Below, piece after piece: positions 45,558 to 56,207 of a DNA stretch of 64,000 nucleotides; the first letter of the stretch is position 1, and every line of letters starts with the position of its first letter. The DNA is from Gracilaria gracilis. Taxonomy: Eukaryota > Rhodophyta > Florideophyceae > Gracilariales > Gracilariaceae. The stretch spans positions 62,001 to 126,000 of the forward strand of contig JARGSG010000051.1 of the NCBI GenBank assembly GCA_030374805.1, given 5' to 3'. The position numbers and the translations under genes are program-made. Under the pieces are notes generated by a model. The model saw only the letters and a list, made by a program, of their open reading frames with translations. It had not been told where the DNA came from and ran no database searches.

Positions 45558-45788
45558 TGTGTCGCAAGGTGCGCGGTTGACAGGTTGAATAAAATGAAAG
45601 CTTGATGTTGATGACTGAGTGTGTGTGTTCGTCAAAAGAGAGTTTCCTCACTGTCTTTACCTTTTATAATACTCTACGACTACTCCTAGGAAGAGAAAGA
45701 CAGTCTGTCTACGTCTGTAGTTACCCGTTGCAGTAGTCTCCTGAGAGGTGCCACCAACGCAGTTGGGCTGGCGCCTTATATGGGTACA
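45558..45788 (-). repeat. 5' LTR of the copia element
   Basis: 231 bp, partner of 39009-39239. It begins TGTGTCGCAAGG and ends GGGTACA on the + strand. Confidence 0.9.
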
Positions 45789-47263
45789 GATGGTTCCCAG
45801 CCCGCAAAGATAACATGAACTTCACCGATGATGTGTAGAAGCAAGGCGTAGCCGTTTGATAGAATATGATAGGGAGCTGATGAGGTCAATGAAGCCAGAG
45901 ACTTCCGGTACTGAGCGGGAAGCGCTGGCTTGAGTCAGCGGAACGAGTCCCAAATTGCCGCGAAGACCTTATGGTGGGCAATGTGCACAGCCCACTTGAA
46001 ACCCATCGAGAGCGTCCGTTGAAAGGAACGGAGCAGTTCTCTCTGTCTTAGCCTACGGCCAAAGATTGAGGTCAGGCTTTGCTCCAAAGTCCCAGGGAGA
46101 TTGCCAAAAGATGCTGCTTGGAAACGAAAGAGGTTCGCTAACCAAGGAGAACGCTTTATGTTGTGGAACGTATATTTAATGTCGAGGAAGATTGAAGATA
46201 GAGGCACGTAAGTCTGGCAGATGGTTTTGAAGAGATCGGGGGTCGGGGGAGTAGTGTAAGGAGGGTCCGGCATATGGGCGTTTTGCTCCATTGGCTAGCT
46301 GATTAGGCGTTGCGCCGTTTCGGGTTTTGAAATGGCGATGAGGGAGATCGTGAGAAAGTTTCGCAGCCTGGTCTGGGTCTTTGTCTCTCGAGAGACGTAG
46401 GCCCACGTGAGCCTTCCGGAATCATGCATTCTTTCTATAATCAGAGCGTAGTCCTGCGGTGAGCACGAGGGCTTTGGCGGCTGGGGAGGAGCACAGATTG
46501 CTGTTTTGTGAAGCGGTAGCACGAATTATTTGGTCCTTGAGACGGTGAAGAGCTTTTTCCGACTTCAGGGGAAGGTGCTGCTCCTAGGGATACCGGAAAT
46601 GGGGAGGGCGTGTTTTGGGAGGATCAAGGAGCTCCGGTCGCATGAGGACAAAGGAACCACTTAGAGAGTGCGGAAAGAGGGTGACGTCGAATGGGATTAG
46701 TTTTTCATTCTGATATGGCAGGGTGACTTCGAGAGCTTGAGTAGGTAGGAGGGAAGGAGAGGGATCTACGGAGTGCTGGAGCAATCATCGACGAACGTAG
46801 TCAATGCAGACTTTTTGAGACTTCGATATATTCACACTGGTGGACGGGGAAGATCCATTAAGGTTCGGTTCCGTGGGGGCGAGAGAGTGCTTGATTCCAG
46901 ATATTACTCGTCGTAGATTAGAAGGGGTATAAAAGAGCGACAATAAGAGGGGGATTAGGTTGGGACTTGTTCGGGGTTCTTGAGACTTGATGCAGGAGAA
47001 CCGACCTACTGGCGCGTGTTTTCCTTCGAAGGTTCTTGGTAGTCGCGCTTCCAAAACCGGGGCTCGTGTTTGTCGTGTCTTGTTTGCGTGGGGTTGCGAG
47101 CCTGTATCGCTTTCTTTGATTTGAATGCATTATAGGCCTCGGCGTTCATTGGCAGTGAGCGAGCGAAGAATGAATCGTAATCAGGAAAGAGTTTTGGCGT
47201 GCCAGGAGTGGATTCTAGGACAAGATTTGGGGCTCTACACGCGACGGATTGGAGCAAATGCAT
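45789..47263 (-). pseudogene. Reverse transcriptase 5' part of the DIRS-like element
   Basis: Several frames are needed. 47263-47006 and 46784-46584 hold unassigned pre-RT sequence. In 46291-45935 lies SSIFLDIKYTFHNIKRSPWL, then NLFRFQA. This is RT motif A of the DIRS type (L-D-I-K, where D-A-F/Y usually follows and Y-T-F is seen here). Further on, past a TGA at about 45935, the active-site strand reads LLLHIIGEVHVIFAGWEP. The usual Y-x-D-D is I-I-G-E, so the polymerase is dead. The strand ends at the copia LTR and resumes at 39008. Confidence 0.55.
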
Positions 47264-47921
47264 CGTGCGGAGTTGTTCTCGACATAAATGAGTGCGTACA
47301 ATCTACGGAATGCCATCTCAGGCCAGGGGAACCGCTATACTGCCTCCTCCATTGTGTTTTGCTGACGGAGTGCGAGGTGCAGAATTTGTCCCAGCGTGTA
47401 TGCTTCGGTTTCTGCCTCCATAATTTCGGCGTTGTGCCCATGGAGCCACTGAACCTGAGCGAAGGCTGACTGGATGCAGCGCCCTATCATTATTATCCCT
47501 TTGATCAGCTTTCCTGCGATTATTTCGGCCACGCAGAGGGTCAGCATAAACGTAGTCTCTCCCGGATACGGACCCAGCCGAGGGTGCGATTGGCAGTGCT
47601 TTTTCCGTTCTCGTCGATGATAGCAATGACTCCAACGGACGTGGCTTTGAACTTTTTCTGTGAGCGCTCTTTGGGCTGCTCTCCGTCTGCGTCAGACTGT
47701 AGGGCATCGCAATGGCCGTGTCGGAGAACATTTTCCAATGTTGATGGATGCGGGAGCGGGGGAGGGATGTCGGGCACTTGAGTGGCCACCAGTGCCACGG
47801 CGGCCTGCTGACTGGCTGCTTCAGCACGCTCAGTTTCGAATGAGACCAGCTTCCAAGTCTTAGCGGGGTGAGAATGTTGTTCGCTGAATGGCTTGGCAGG
47901 GGGGAGCAAGAGTCCCGTCAA
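47200..47921 (-). pseudogene. Gag-like frame of the DIRS-like element
   Basis: The frame 47921-47541 starts MTGLLLPPAKPFSEQHSH and ends VRIRERLRLC. A shift then gives 47547-47335 (AEIIAGKLIKGIIMIGRCIQ, then AEIMEAETEAYTLGQILHLA). It continues through a stop to RFPWPEMAFRRLYALIYVEN. It is helical with no zinc finger. Position before the RT on the same strand is the main reason for calling it gag. Confidence 0.4.
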
Positions 47922-48900
47922 ATGAATGAGCTTGTTTCAGATGCGCCAGCAATGAAGAAGGACCGGCGTTGGATGCTTCCGAATCTCACTAACGGTCATC
48001 GAGAGTATGCGATTCATTGCAGACTTCGCCGTTACAAACTGTTGGTTTTACTGTGCATTACGTTGAGCTTCGAGATGTGCCAGCAAAAGGTCCTTCCGAG
48101 TGGCGTTTGTCGCGACTGTAATATGGCGAGAGGTGAGTTAGTTGCGTAGAACATCGTCTGTTGGGCTGAGGAGATCTGCCATTGCGGCGAAGCTGAAATC
48201 CAAAATGGCTTATGGAGCGGAGAGGTTATCGGCAGACATAGTGAGATGGTGTTGGAAGCGGCTTTCGGAAAGATGGAGCGGACGAGCGGTGTTTGGATGA
48301 TGGGGTCGGCCTGGGGCAGTACAGGAGAGTGAAGAAGGCTTATATAAAATTAAGGGTGCTACGTTGATGTAAATGTCGGTGTTCTCGGAATGCTAGTTTA
48401 CTATGCTAGGTCGCTAGTTGTGAAAATAAAAGTCCGAAAAAAAACTAGCATTTTTGCAGTTTGCGCTAGTTGGCAGCGCAAAAGATTTTTTTCGGAAATT
48501 ACGTTTCCGTTCAGTGCAGTTCAAACTTCACCTACTGGAGTTGAAAGCCAGTTCGCAGTTCCTCTGCCACCGCTCGTATCTTTACATTCCCCACACTCGT
48601 CAAAAAAACTCTAAAAAATTACGAACCCCCCACAAGCATAGATTACGGCAAGAGCGGGCGAGCGGAACGTTGTGATAAATTGCGTCCCCTCGACCGTCGG
48701 TGGCGAGTCGCACACTCGTTGGTACGGTCGGGTATTTTATTTGGAGCAAGCGAAGGAATCAGGCGGCGCCGCTGTGCGCCGCTGTGAATGTCCACCTTAA
48801 ACGTGTAGCGCATTCACTGCAATCGCCTCGCAAGAGGTTGACGAACTGTAATATTGTCCCTCGAAGCGAAGCGCTACTCTTTCTACATCACTTTGGAATC
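47922..48900. other. No gene recognised
   Basis: Only short frames occur. CTAG-containing T-rich sequence around 48380-48500 may be the 5' end of the DIRS-like element. No repeat of the 36.4-36.9 kb block is present. Confidence 0.4.
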
Positions 48901-49150
48901 TGTTGTGGAGTTACCTTAATAAAACCACAGCAACAGGCCGAAGAGCAAGGCCCATAGACATGGCCACTACTTAGCTTATCTCTTCCACAAGAACGTCTTT
49001 CAGAAATTGCAGACGTGGTGCACCAATTAACATAAAATACCGATAAGGAACTATAGCTTCCCACCCATTATCTCACACCAGTAAACTCCCAAAACCTAAG
49101 CAAAATTCAAAAACCCAGTAGGAAAAAGGAAATAATGCTTCTGTAGGAAA
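48901..49150 (-). repeat. Putative distal part of the 3' LTR of the second copia element
   Basis: On the + strand this begins TGTTGTGGAG, so on the element strand it ends ...CCACAACA. It meets the chromovirus LTR at 49150/49151. With 59756-59919, which begins TGTTGGGAT on the element strand, it would form a single LTR of about 414 bp split by the chromovirus. The 5' LTR needed to prove this is outside the window. Confidence 0.45.
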
Positions 49151-49682
49151 TGTTGTATAAACCCGAGAGGTATAAATAGCCAATAACTCGGTACTAGGGA
49201 GCGCTCTTGGGGCTCAACCTAGGAGTGGAAAAAAGGAGAGAATCCTGTCTGTGTGGCAGCACCAGCTACTGGAAGGCGCAATGCGCTTAGTTTGCTGACT
49301 GCACCCGAGTCGCTAGAATGTGGGCTGCAGCGCCGAAGAAGCGGTATATTCTCTGAGACACGACGCTATCCTGCGATGTTGACTGTAGAAACCAAAGAGG
49401 TGTATTGTAGGGTAGTAGGTGCTTGACTTTACAACCCAGTAGAGAGCGAGCGCCACACTCACCTTAAAGGTGAGTGGGGCTCGACCTTTGGCGTGGTACC
49501 CATGTGTACCACGTTGAGGTGCCACCCTAATTGTGCACCTCACTAAAATATCTACCTATTTTGGTAATTGTATTAGCTATCCTATAAGTTTATTTCTGCA
49601 GTTAGAGTTCTGATTAGCAACCCACGAGGCGCACTCTTCTACGGCACTCAACCACCAATTGGTCGCCTCGCACTGTACTACA
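49151..49682 (-). repeat. 3' LTR of the chromovirus
   Basis: 532 bp, clearly similar throughout to 59220-59750 but with many substitutions, so the insertion is not young. It contains a perfect short palindromic stem at 49456-49476 (CACTCACCTT/AAGGTGAGTG) and a hairpin CGTGGTAC...GTACCACG at 49492-49513. Confidence 0.92.
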
Positions 49683-49696
49683 GATCCCCTTCCTAT
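49683..49696 (-). promoter_or_regulatory. Polypurine tract of the chromovirus
   Basis: On the - strand AGGAAGGGGATC directly precedes the 3' LTR, at the expected place for plus-strand priming. Confidence 0.6.
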
Positions 49697-50335
49697 CGAC
49701 AGCCACGCCTCGGGGCTGTATGGCGCTATGTGCGAAGCCGGGCGTTCTTTCGCGAGTGGGCGGCCCCCGGCTCCTCGCCGACCTGAAAAGGTCGCAGGAT
49801 GCCGGTCGTGGCACTTCGAGGCCGGGGATGGCATCCCCCCGGGTCGGATCGATGCGCCCGTTCTTGGTCGTCGGTCACCTTTGCCCCTTGGGTTCTTCCT
49901 CTTCCACAGCGCAGTGCACCGTCGGCGTCGCCCGTTGGCTTTCGCGGTCCTGTGTACGCGCAACCCTTGTGGTCATTCGGCTCTCATTCTTCCCGGTACG
50001 GCGGCAGCATCATAATCGCTTAACCACCGTGGTTTGCGGCTCCTAATGTCGACCTTCGAAGGTAGTGGTGGGCTTCAGAAGCCACGGATACATCCGCCTC
50101 AAGGTTTTGTTTCAGCCTCCCAGGCTCCTGCTGGAGTGTTGTCGTGCTCCGTGGTCCCCATTGAGGTAATTTCGCTCGATTCATAAGATGAATACGACTC
50201 CCGTGCGCGATAAAGACCGAACCATCTGGTCTGTCTGCCTTTCGAGGCTCTTGATTGTCGTCTCCGTTCTAGGTTAAAATCCGGTGCGCCAGCGCTGTTC
50301 GGGGGCGCCAGGCTTCTCCTCCAGCATCAACAACA
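49697..50335 (+). promoter_or_regulatory. GC-rich leader of the antisense frame
   Basis: About 640 bp of GC-rich sequence with no convincing gene precedes the antisense ATG at 50336. The start context CAACAACAATGTCG is favourable for eukaryotic initiation. If the antisense gene is expressed, its promoter and leader should lie here. No TATA box is evident. Confidence 0.25.
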
Positions 50336-51093
50336 ATGTCGGGTCGTGCCTCGGGCTCACGCGGAAGCGGCCGCGGAATCACCAAGCGTGGTCGTTACCA
50401 TAAGTTTCGCGGTCGCATCCTGTCGCGCAGCATTTCTCGTGGCCGGGGCGCATCGCATACGGCCCCCGCCATGGGCGCCGCCGATATCGCCATCGGGTAC
50501 TTTGCGGGTACCGCTCTCAACCAGGACCCCTACTTGGTATTCTAGAACGATACCGATAAGTCAAAGAGCGGCTCCTTCGGGTTGGCGCCGCAGGACACTC
50601 GGCCAGCGCTCATGACGCTCACGAAGTGGCTGATGTCGGTAACTCTCGCTCTCGGACAGAAGTATGGACAACCTTCCTTCACTGAGTACACCTCTTGGTC
50701 TCGTTGGATCTGCCATCGGTTTAAAGCTATCCTATTGCACACAACGAAACGGAATAACGAAGCCCGTCACCGTTCCAGTCGTTATCAATGTTTCCAACAT
50801 CGGGCGTCGCATTCCCCATTCAAGTAATACATTCCTGCCAGTATCCCTGGGGACTTACCGTATCTCCGGTGCGATCCGGAGCTTCTCTATTTCCGTGACC
50901 TCTTCGGTAGCCTTAAGAAGTTGGGACCATCAGCGAATTATCTCAAGGTAGATATCGAACTGGTTTCGTTACCAAACCCCTATAACAACATGTATTGGGC
51001 CAAGCGACGTCGGAGGGAGACGGACGCTGCCCTTAAAGCCCGCATTCGTCAACGCAGCAGCCTTGTGAGCACCATGCATGGTTTCCACTGCAC
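50336..51093 (+). pseudogene. Antisense frame of the chromovirus, N-terminal part
   Basis: The + strand frame begins with an arginine/glycine-rich arm (RASGSRGSGRGITKRGRYHK). It continues past a TAG at 50543 in the same frame (APQDTRPALMTLTKWLMSVT), shifts near 50665 (STPLGLVGSAIGLKLSYCTQ; PVTVPVVINVSNIGRR), and shifts again near 50890 to YFRDLFGSLKKLGPSANYLK and NNMYWAKRRRRETDAALKAR. It ends with a stop at 51091-51093. A basic N-terminal arm followed by a strand-rich part is the kind of architecture found in nucleic-acid-packaging proteins. I recognise no family and this is only an analogy. Confidence 0.45.
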
Positions 51094-51187
51094 TTAGTTC
51101 TTCTCGCAACCAACCTAGGCTCGGCGTAAGTGGGGTGCCCAGTAACCCGAATGGTGGCACCTATACGAAGTTCCTCAGTGGTTGTGC

Positions 51188-52333
51188 GTTCCAACACCGC
51201 CGATTCTGGCCTATTTTGGCAGTCTTAATCGCCCACAGTGCGATTGGGCTTTTACCATTTGGTCTATTGCTCTGTGTGAGTGGGGCGTCTTGGTCGCCAC
51301 TCTGGCTTTGTTGGCTTCCCGGGACGGTATCACGTGGGACTGTTGAAGCACGGAGATATCCATCTACAATCATCGCTTTCCCCCCGTGGGTCGTTTGTTC
51401 CGACTGCCCCAGCGGGTGATTAACTTGATCCGCAACCTCGATGTGAGTGAGATCTTTGACCGTACTGGTTTCACCGCAGACTACCTTGAGAAGTATCTGA
51501 CCACATCGGAGAATTATCCCTGGAAGGACGACCAATGTTGGGAAGTTTGGGATCACGAGAGCCAGGAGGTCTGCCCTCAAGGTTTGAGGACTCAGCCATG
51601 GGACATTAAGGGTGATGAGGCTCAATACAGCTACGTGGTTGAGACTCCCGAGGTGGTCAACCCCGCAAACGCTTCCCTGGTTGGTGGTTTCAATACCGGC
51701 ATTCAGTCAGCTCCCCTTCCTCCCAAGGCCTCTTCCGCGGGCCCATCCCAACCATTCGCGGTTCCTTCTGCACCTCTGGGAGGCGGTGAACCTGTTACCG
51801 CTCCCACCATAACTGGCGCCATCATTCGCATCCAGCGGGCCTGCGTGTCTCGCTTTAACCTTCCCGGCCCTCTTTCTATCCAAGAAGCTCTAGAGCGTTT
51901 AGAGGCCATGATTCTCCGTCATGCCAACTATATTGCGGGACTCAACCAAGTTGGAGACTTCCGTAACAGGTTCCAAGCGAAGAAGTACCGTTCGGTGAGT
52001 CACCACGTTGGCGAGCTCTCCACCACTCTGAACAAGGCACCCACCACTGGCGACCCTCTTCTCGGCACCCTCGTGGGCGTTCGTCTCGCGTCGACTTCAG
52101 CCTATCCTCTTGGTCAAACGGATATGCCTCCTGTGCCTACCTCCAGCCCACCGATTGCCGGCACTGCAGCCTCGCCCGCCTGTCCTGGTTCTGCTTTTTC
52201 TTCTGGTGACCCCGGTGGTCCTTCCCAAGGCGGCACGCCGGCAAATTTGCCTCCACCGCCTTCCAGCGGTGGGGGATCAGCTGGTACACCAGGTACTCTC
52301 CATGATACTTCTATGGGTGAGTCTTACCAATAG
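51188..52333 (+). pseudogene. Antisense frame of the chromovirus, C-terminal part
   Basis: In one frame, PILAYFGSLNRPQCDWAF at about 51210 continues through a TGA at 51342 into the 315-codon open frame. That frame starts GRLFRLPQRVINLIRNLDVS and FDRTGFTADYLEKYLTTSEN. It becomes proline/alanine/glycine rich, has a helical stretch (LSIQEALERLEAMILRHANY) and ends in a low-complexity PPPPSSGGGSAGTPG tail with a stop at 52331. The transcript direction opposes gag-pol. Codon use is even and lacks the stops expected of random antisense sequence over 315 codons, supporting real coding. Confidence 0.5.
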
Positions 52334-52476
52334 GGCGGGGCACCCAGTGATCCCAGTTAGTGTTTCTGTTCATGTTAACGTAAATTGATTATGTTTCTCT
52401 TGTTTGTGGTGTTCGCGAATTCCTGTCCAATTCCTGTCCTCCCCTTCTTAGCTCGATGTCCCACATCGGGTTTGCT

Positions 52477-53195
52477 TTAAGTACCTTGTGGTGGGTGAGC
52501 TTGTCCTCGTTTACGCCAATACCGAACTTTAAAGTTATTGGGTATGTGGTTAGCGGGTTCCAAGGTGTCATCGCTTGATGACCAACCGTACCAGCGGACG
52601 CGGTACCTAATACCATTTGGTGTGTGTTCGTGACCAATTATGGTTTCTATCGCACATTCGGTGGTCGGTACGGGCGGGTGCGCCGGGCCTTTTACTGTCG
52701 GTTGGTTGGCTTCTTGCGCGGGCCCTGTTGTTGGGTCCGCCGAGATCTCGCGTTCGCCAGATGGTAAAGGTGCCTGTTGTGGGGCAACATCCACCGTCAC
52801 GGTGCGCGGTGGAACTGCTGTTGTCTCTGTCACAGGGGGGTCACGGCGCATGTGCCGGTTGCTGAACCGTTCCCATGTGGCATGTCGTCTTGGCTACTTC
52901 GTGTCGGAGGCGCCTTGACTACCCGATCAACCGAGATGGTGCTTTCCAATCCGTCCATCCTGAGGGTTACCGTTTGGTCGTTCGCACGTATAACCTGATA
53001 GGGCCCTGTGGATTTTGGTAGGAGTTTCGACCAGATGTTTCTGTGCACACCGATATCAATCTTTTCCTCCGCGGGTGTAGACCTTCTCCCTTCAGGTGGG
53101 ATATCGACGAAGACAAAATATCCGGTGTCCACCTTGGTGACCCGGCTGACTTTCAGGGCATAATCCTGTTTGTATCGTGACTGGGCGGCTGTCAT
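52477..53195 (-). pseudogene. Chromovirus integrase C terminus: GPY/F module and chromodomain
   Basis: 53195-52830 holds STGPYQVIRANDQTVTLRMD, the GPY/F module of Ty3/gypsy integrases. The overlapping frame 52851-52477 ends with ECAIETIIGHEHTPNGIRYR and VRWYGWSSSDDTLEPANHIP, a chromodomain (aromatic/acidic W-x-x-x-x-D-D-T-x-E-P core). Chromodomains of this class recognise methylated histone H3 and direct insertion to heterochromatin. A one-base shift separates the two parts. Confidence 0.85.
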
Positions 53196-53213
53196 TCGGA
53201 CCTTGGCTTCCTG

Positions 53214-54620
53214 CTAGGTTGATCTTAACCTCTTGAGGATGGACTTCTTAATATTCGCTGATGTCTTCCTACCCGGTGGTCTGTCGCTTTGAGGTCCCGC
53301 CTCTACGACGATCCTTGGGGGGTTGCGTGATAGCACCAGATCAAATGGTGTGGTCTGCGTTTTCCGGTGTACCTGAAGGTTATACGCGTACGTTAGTGGT
53401 TGCATGTAGTCAGCCCACCCCGTTTGGTGTTCCTCCGCATAATGTCGTAGCCGTGATACCAGGGTTTTGTTGAATCGTTCGACTTGACCATTTGTCTGCG
53501 GGTGGTAGGCTGTTGTGAAGTAATGCCGAATTCCCAACATGTTGCAAACAGATTCAAAGAACTTGGATGCTAAATTGTTTCCATTATCGGTGAGGAGGTA
53601 CATTGGTGCTCCGTACGGGTAAACCCAGTTATTGAGGAATGCTTCAGTCTTGGCGAAATCCAAGACTGGTGATCTCGTTCCCGTCAATGGTATGGCTCTC
53701 GTGGGCTTAGTGAACCGATCAGTAATGACGATCACGAACCAATACCCTTCTGAGGTTCTTTTCAGGGACCCTAGGATGTCTATTGCGACAAATTCCAAAG
53801 GCCCTGCAGCTGCGAAAAGCTTTAGGTATTTCCTATGCTTTCTAAGGCCCCCTCGGATCTTAACACATGAAATACATCTAGCCACATAGGCGTAGACGTC
53901 GTGAGCCATATGAGGCCAGTAAAATTGTCTCCTCAAGGTGTAGTATGACCGTGTGGCTCCCGGATGCCCGGCTAACGGTGGGTAGTGAGCGAGATATAGG
54001 ACCCGGGGGCGCAGCGATTCGGGGACTACCTTCTGGAGGGCTCCGTCTAACGGTGATCGCCTTACCAAGTAACCATCCTGGTCTACGTCAAAATGTGATC
54101 CCTTTGTGCCCACTTGGTTGGCCAGTGTTTTGCAAAACCGATCACTGGCTTGTCCTCTCAAGAATTCGTCCCAAGAGATCGGTGCGTCCTCTCCTTCTTC
54201 GATTTCGGCCACCACTATTGTTTGTTTCTCTGGGTCTTCGACATCCGTGTCATCCCAAGTTCCTTCCAAGGTTTGCAGTCCATCCGGTTCTACCTCTACA
54301 ATGGTAAAACTTAGGATTTCATCTTCAACCGGGTCGGTCTCTAGACCATCGGTGTTGAGTCTAGACATTGCATCGGCTACGTTATGCTTGATTTCTGGTC
54401 TGTATTGCACATCGTAGTCGAACTCCGACAATCTGAGACGCCATCGGGCTAGCCGTCCCGAGGCGTCTGCTAGCCCCAAAATCCAGCGTAATGCATCATG
54501 GTCTGTCCTTAAATTGAACTTAGACCCATACAGGTAGGGTCGCAGTAGCATTATACTCCAGACCACTGCTAGGCACTCTTTCTCCGCCACTTTGTACTTC
54601 AGCTCAGCCTTGGTTAGCAT
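53214..54620 (-). pseudogene. Chromovirus RNase H and integrase
   Basis: This 468-codon open frame begins in RNase H (AEKECLAVVWSIMLLRPYLY; FNLRTDHDALRWIL). It contains the integrase zinc module (YPPLAGHPGATRSYYTLRRQ... RCISC) and the D-D-E core: FVAIDILGSLKRT, YLLTDNGNNLASKFF and TNGQVERFNKTLV. It is the longest intact part of the element and keeps all three integrase acids. It ends with a stop at 53214, just before the GPY/F module. Confidence 0.9.
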
Positions 54621-54719
54621 TCTGCCTCAGTATCCAACCGGTAGCTTCTCTCCCCCTTCTTTGTATTGCATCAAACAACAGCCAATTTGGGCATCGGATG
54701 CGCCCGTGTCCAGAGTGTA

Positions 54720-56159
54720 TCAAAAACCGGTTTTCGGTAAAGCCAACACTGGTGGGGACAATATAGTGGCCTTTAACCGCTGGAAGGAGTCTATCTCATC
54801 CTCCTCCGGATACTCGAAGTGTGTTGGTTGTCCTTCTTGTAACCGTCTGTTCAGGGGCGCCGCTGTCTTCGCGAAGCCTTTTATAAACCTGCGGTATACG
54901 TTACACAGACCAATAAAGGAATTAATTTCCGTTTGGGCCGTTGGCAGTTTTGCTTCCCGAACCGCTCGTAGGTTGCGGTGCGTTACTTCTAACCACCCTG
55001 GGCTGATTGTGTGGCCAAGATATTCCACCTTTTGGTCAAAGAAGATGCGTTTCCTTAGTTTGAATGCAACTCCCGCATTCTTCAAGAGGACCAAAACTGT
55101 CCTTACATGGTTAAAGTGCTCCTCTATAGAGCGCGAGTAGAGCACCACATCGTCTATGTAAACCAGTGCTGTGGTCCACTTAAACTTAGCTAGGATTATG
55201 TCCAGGGTCCTCTGGAATGTTGCTGGGGCGTTTCTTTAGAACCAAATGGCATCCGTAGAAAGCGATACAGACCTGCGTGGGAGGTAAAAGCTGTCTCGTT
55301 CCTATCCTCTTCAGGTATATCTATCTGCCAGTAGCCGCAATTTGCGTCCAGTGCGGTGAATATCTTCTCGTCTCCCAGGGAATCAATGCATTCGTCCATT
55401 CTTGGTATAGGGTACGAATCTTTTACCGTCAGTGCATTCAATTTTCGGTAGTCAACGCAGAACATCATTGAGGGGTCTTTTCGTTTTTGAACCAACACGA
55501 CAGGGCTGGCCCATTCCAAATTGGCGGGATTCTTCGCGGAGCATACGCTCTACATCCGTGAGTTCAACTTCCTGGGCTTTGTGACCAGCCCGATATGGTT
55601 GCTGGTGTATAGGACGGGCACCTGGCACTAATTTCAGACGGTATTGTGTCGCCTTGATGATCCCCAGGCGCCCCGTAGACATGGTGTTAAATAGCTTTAG
55701 AAGTGAAAGAATTAGCTCTCGAAGCCATGTACCTTCTAGGCCAATGTTCACCTCTTCTTTCCAATCCGTCACGTGATCCAGCTGCATCCTCTCGCCTGGA
55801 TCCGTTTTGGTGTCGTCGTTTACCTCCATCGGTTGGTCATTAACCTTTTGTTCCCCCCCCCTGATAAGGTTTCTGCCCTCAGGGATCTTTCTGAAGGTGA
55901 ATATGCCTTGCGGGGCTGGCAATGCTAACCCAACCACTGTGGTTTTTGGTAGTTTGACGTCATGGCTTCCAAAGGTGCTGACGTATACCTCACAGGGGTT
56001 ATTGGGTATGTTGTCAACAATTCGATTGGCCATGAGGGTCATATATTTGTGTACCAATTTAGAGTGGTTCTGGATAGATACAAAGCACGGACACTGACAT
56101 CTCACGTCGACCAGTACCAGGTGCATCGAGGGAATTGCGACTGCCTTGGCGATTCTCAC
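54720..56159 (-). pseudogene. Chromovirus reverse transcriptase
   Basis: 56159-55452 covers the linker and the RT start (ARPIHQQPYRAGHKAQEVEL). After a frameshift near 55535, 55519-55196 gives EWASPVVLVQKRKDPS, FCVDYRKLNALTVKDSYPIP, FTALDANCGYWQI (motif A) and FLRMPFGSKETPQQ. Another shift near 55230 leads to APATFQRTLDIILAKFKW and VYIDDVVLYS, the active site Y-I-D-D, then 55148-54720 with KLRKRIFFDQKVEYLGH and INSFIGLCNVYRRFI. Catalytic Asp residues remain. Confidence 0.85.
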
Positions 56160-56207
56160 CTTGTTGGAAATTGTTCCATTGGGCGGTAGCCTGCTTGGTT
56201 TTTTCTT

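Larger units (their letters stand above)
39009..45788 (-). mobile_element. Ty1/copia retrotransposon, complete with both LTRs
   Basis: Two 231-bp direct repeats that start TG and end CA bound an internal region. On the - strand it carries an extra zinc-finger ORF, gag, aspartic protease, integrase, reverse transcriptase and RNase H, the Ty1/copia order. A purine-rich tract precedes the 3' LTR. By my count 18 positions differ between the LTRs. Flanking pentamers CCTGG and GATGG do not match, so a target duplication is not visible. The insertion splits the RT of the DIRS-like element. Every ORF carries stops or shifts, so it is non-autonomous as read. Confidence 0.88.
36402..48150 (-). mobile_element. 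DIRS-like (tyrosine recombinase) retroelement, interrupted by a copia element
   Basis: On the - strand the order is gag-like frame (47921-47200), reverse transcriptase (about 46520-45789, continued at 39008-38409), RNase H (about 38400-37950) and tyrosine recombinase (about 37830-36902). This is the DIRS-superfamily order, without a recognisable methyltransferase domain, which points to the PAT/Ngaro side. The RT is split by the Ty1/copia element at 39009-45788. A pair of direct repeats lies just downstream of the recombinase. Outer ends are approximate. I found no matching terminal repeat near 48 kb. Confidence 0.65.

Noticed and set aside
39004..45793. Target-site duplication of the copia element
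   Set aside because: The flanking pentamers CCTGG and GATGG match at only three of five positions, so no duplication can be claimed.
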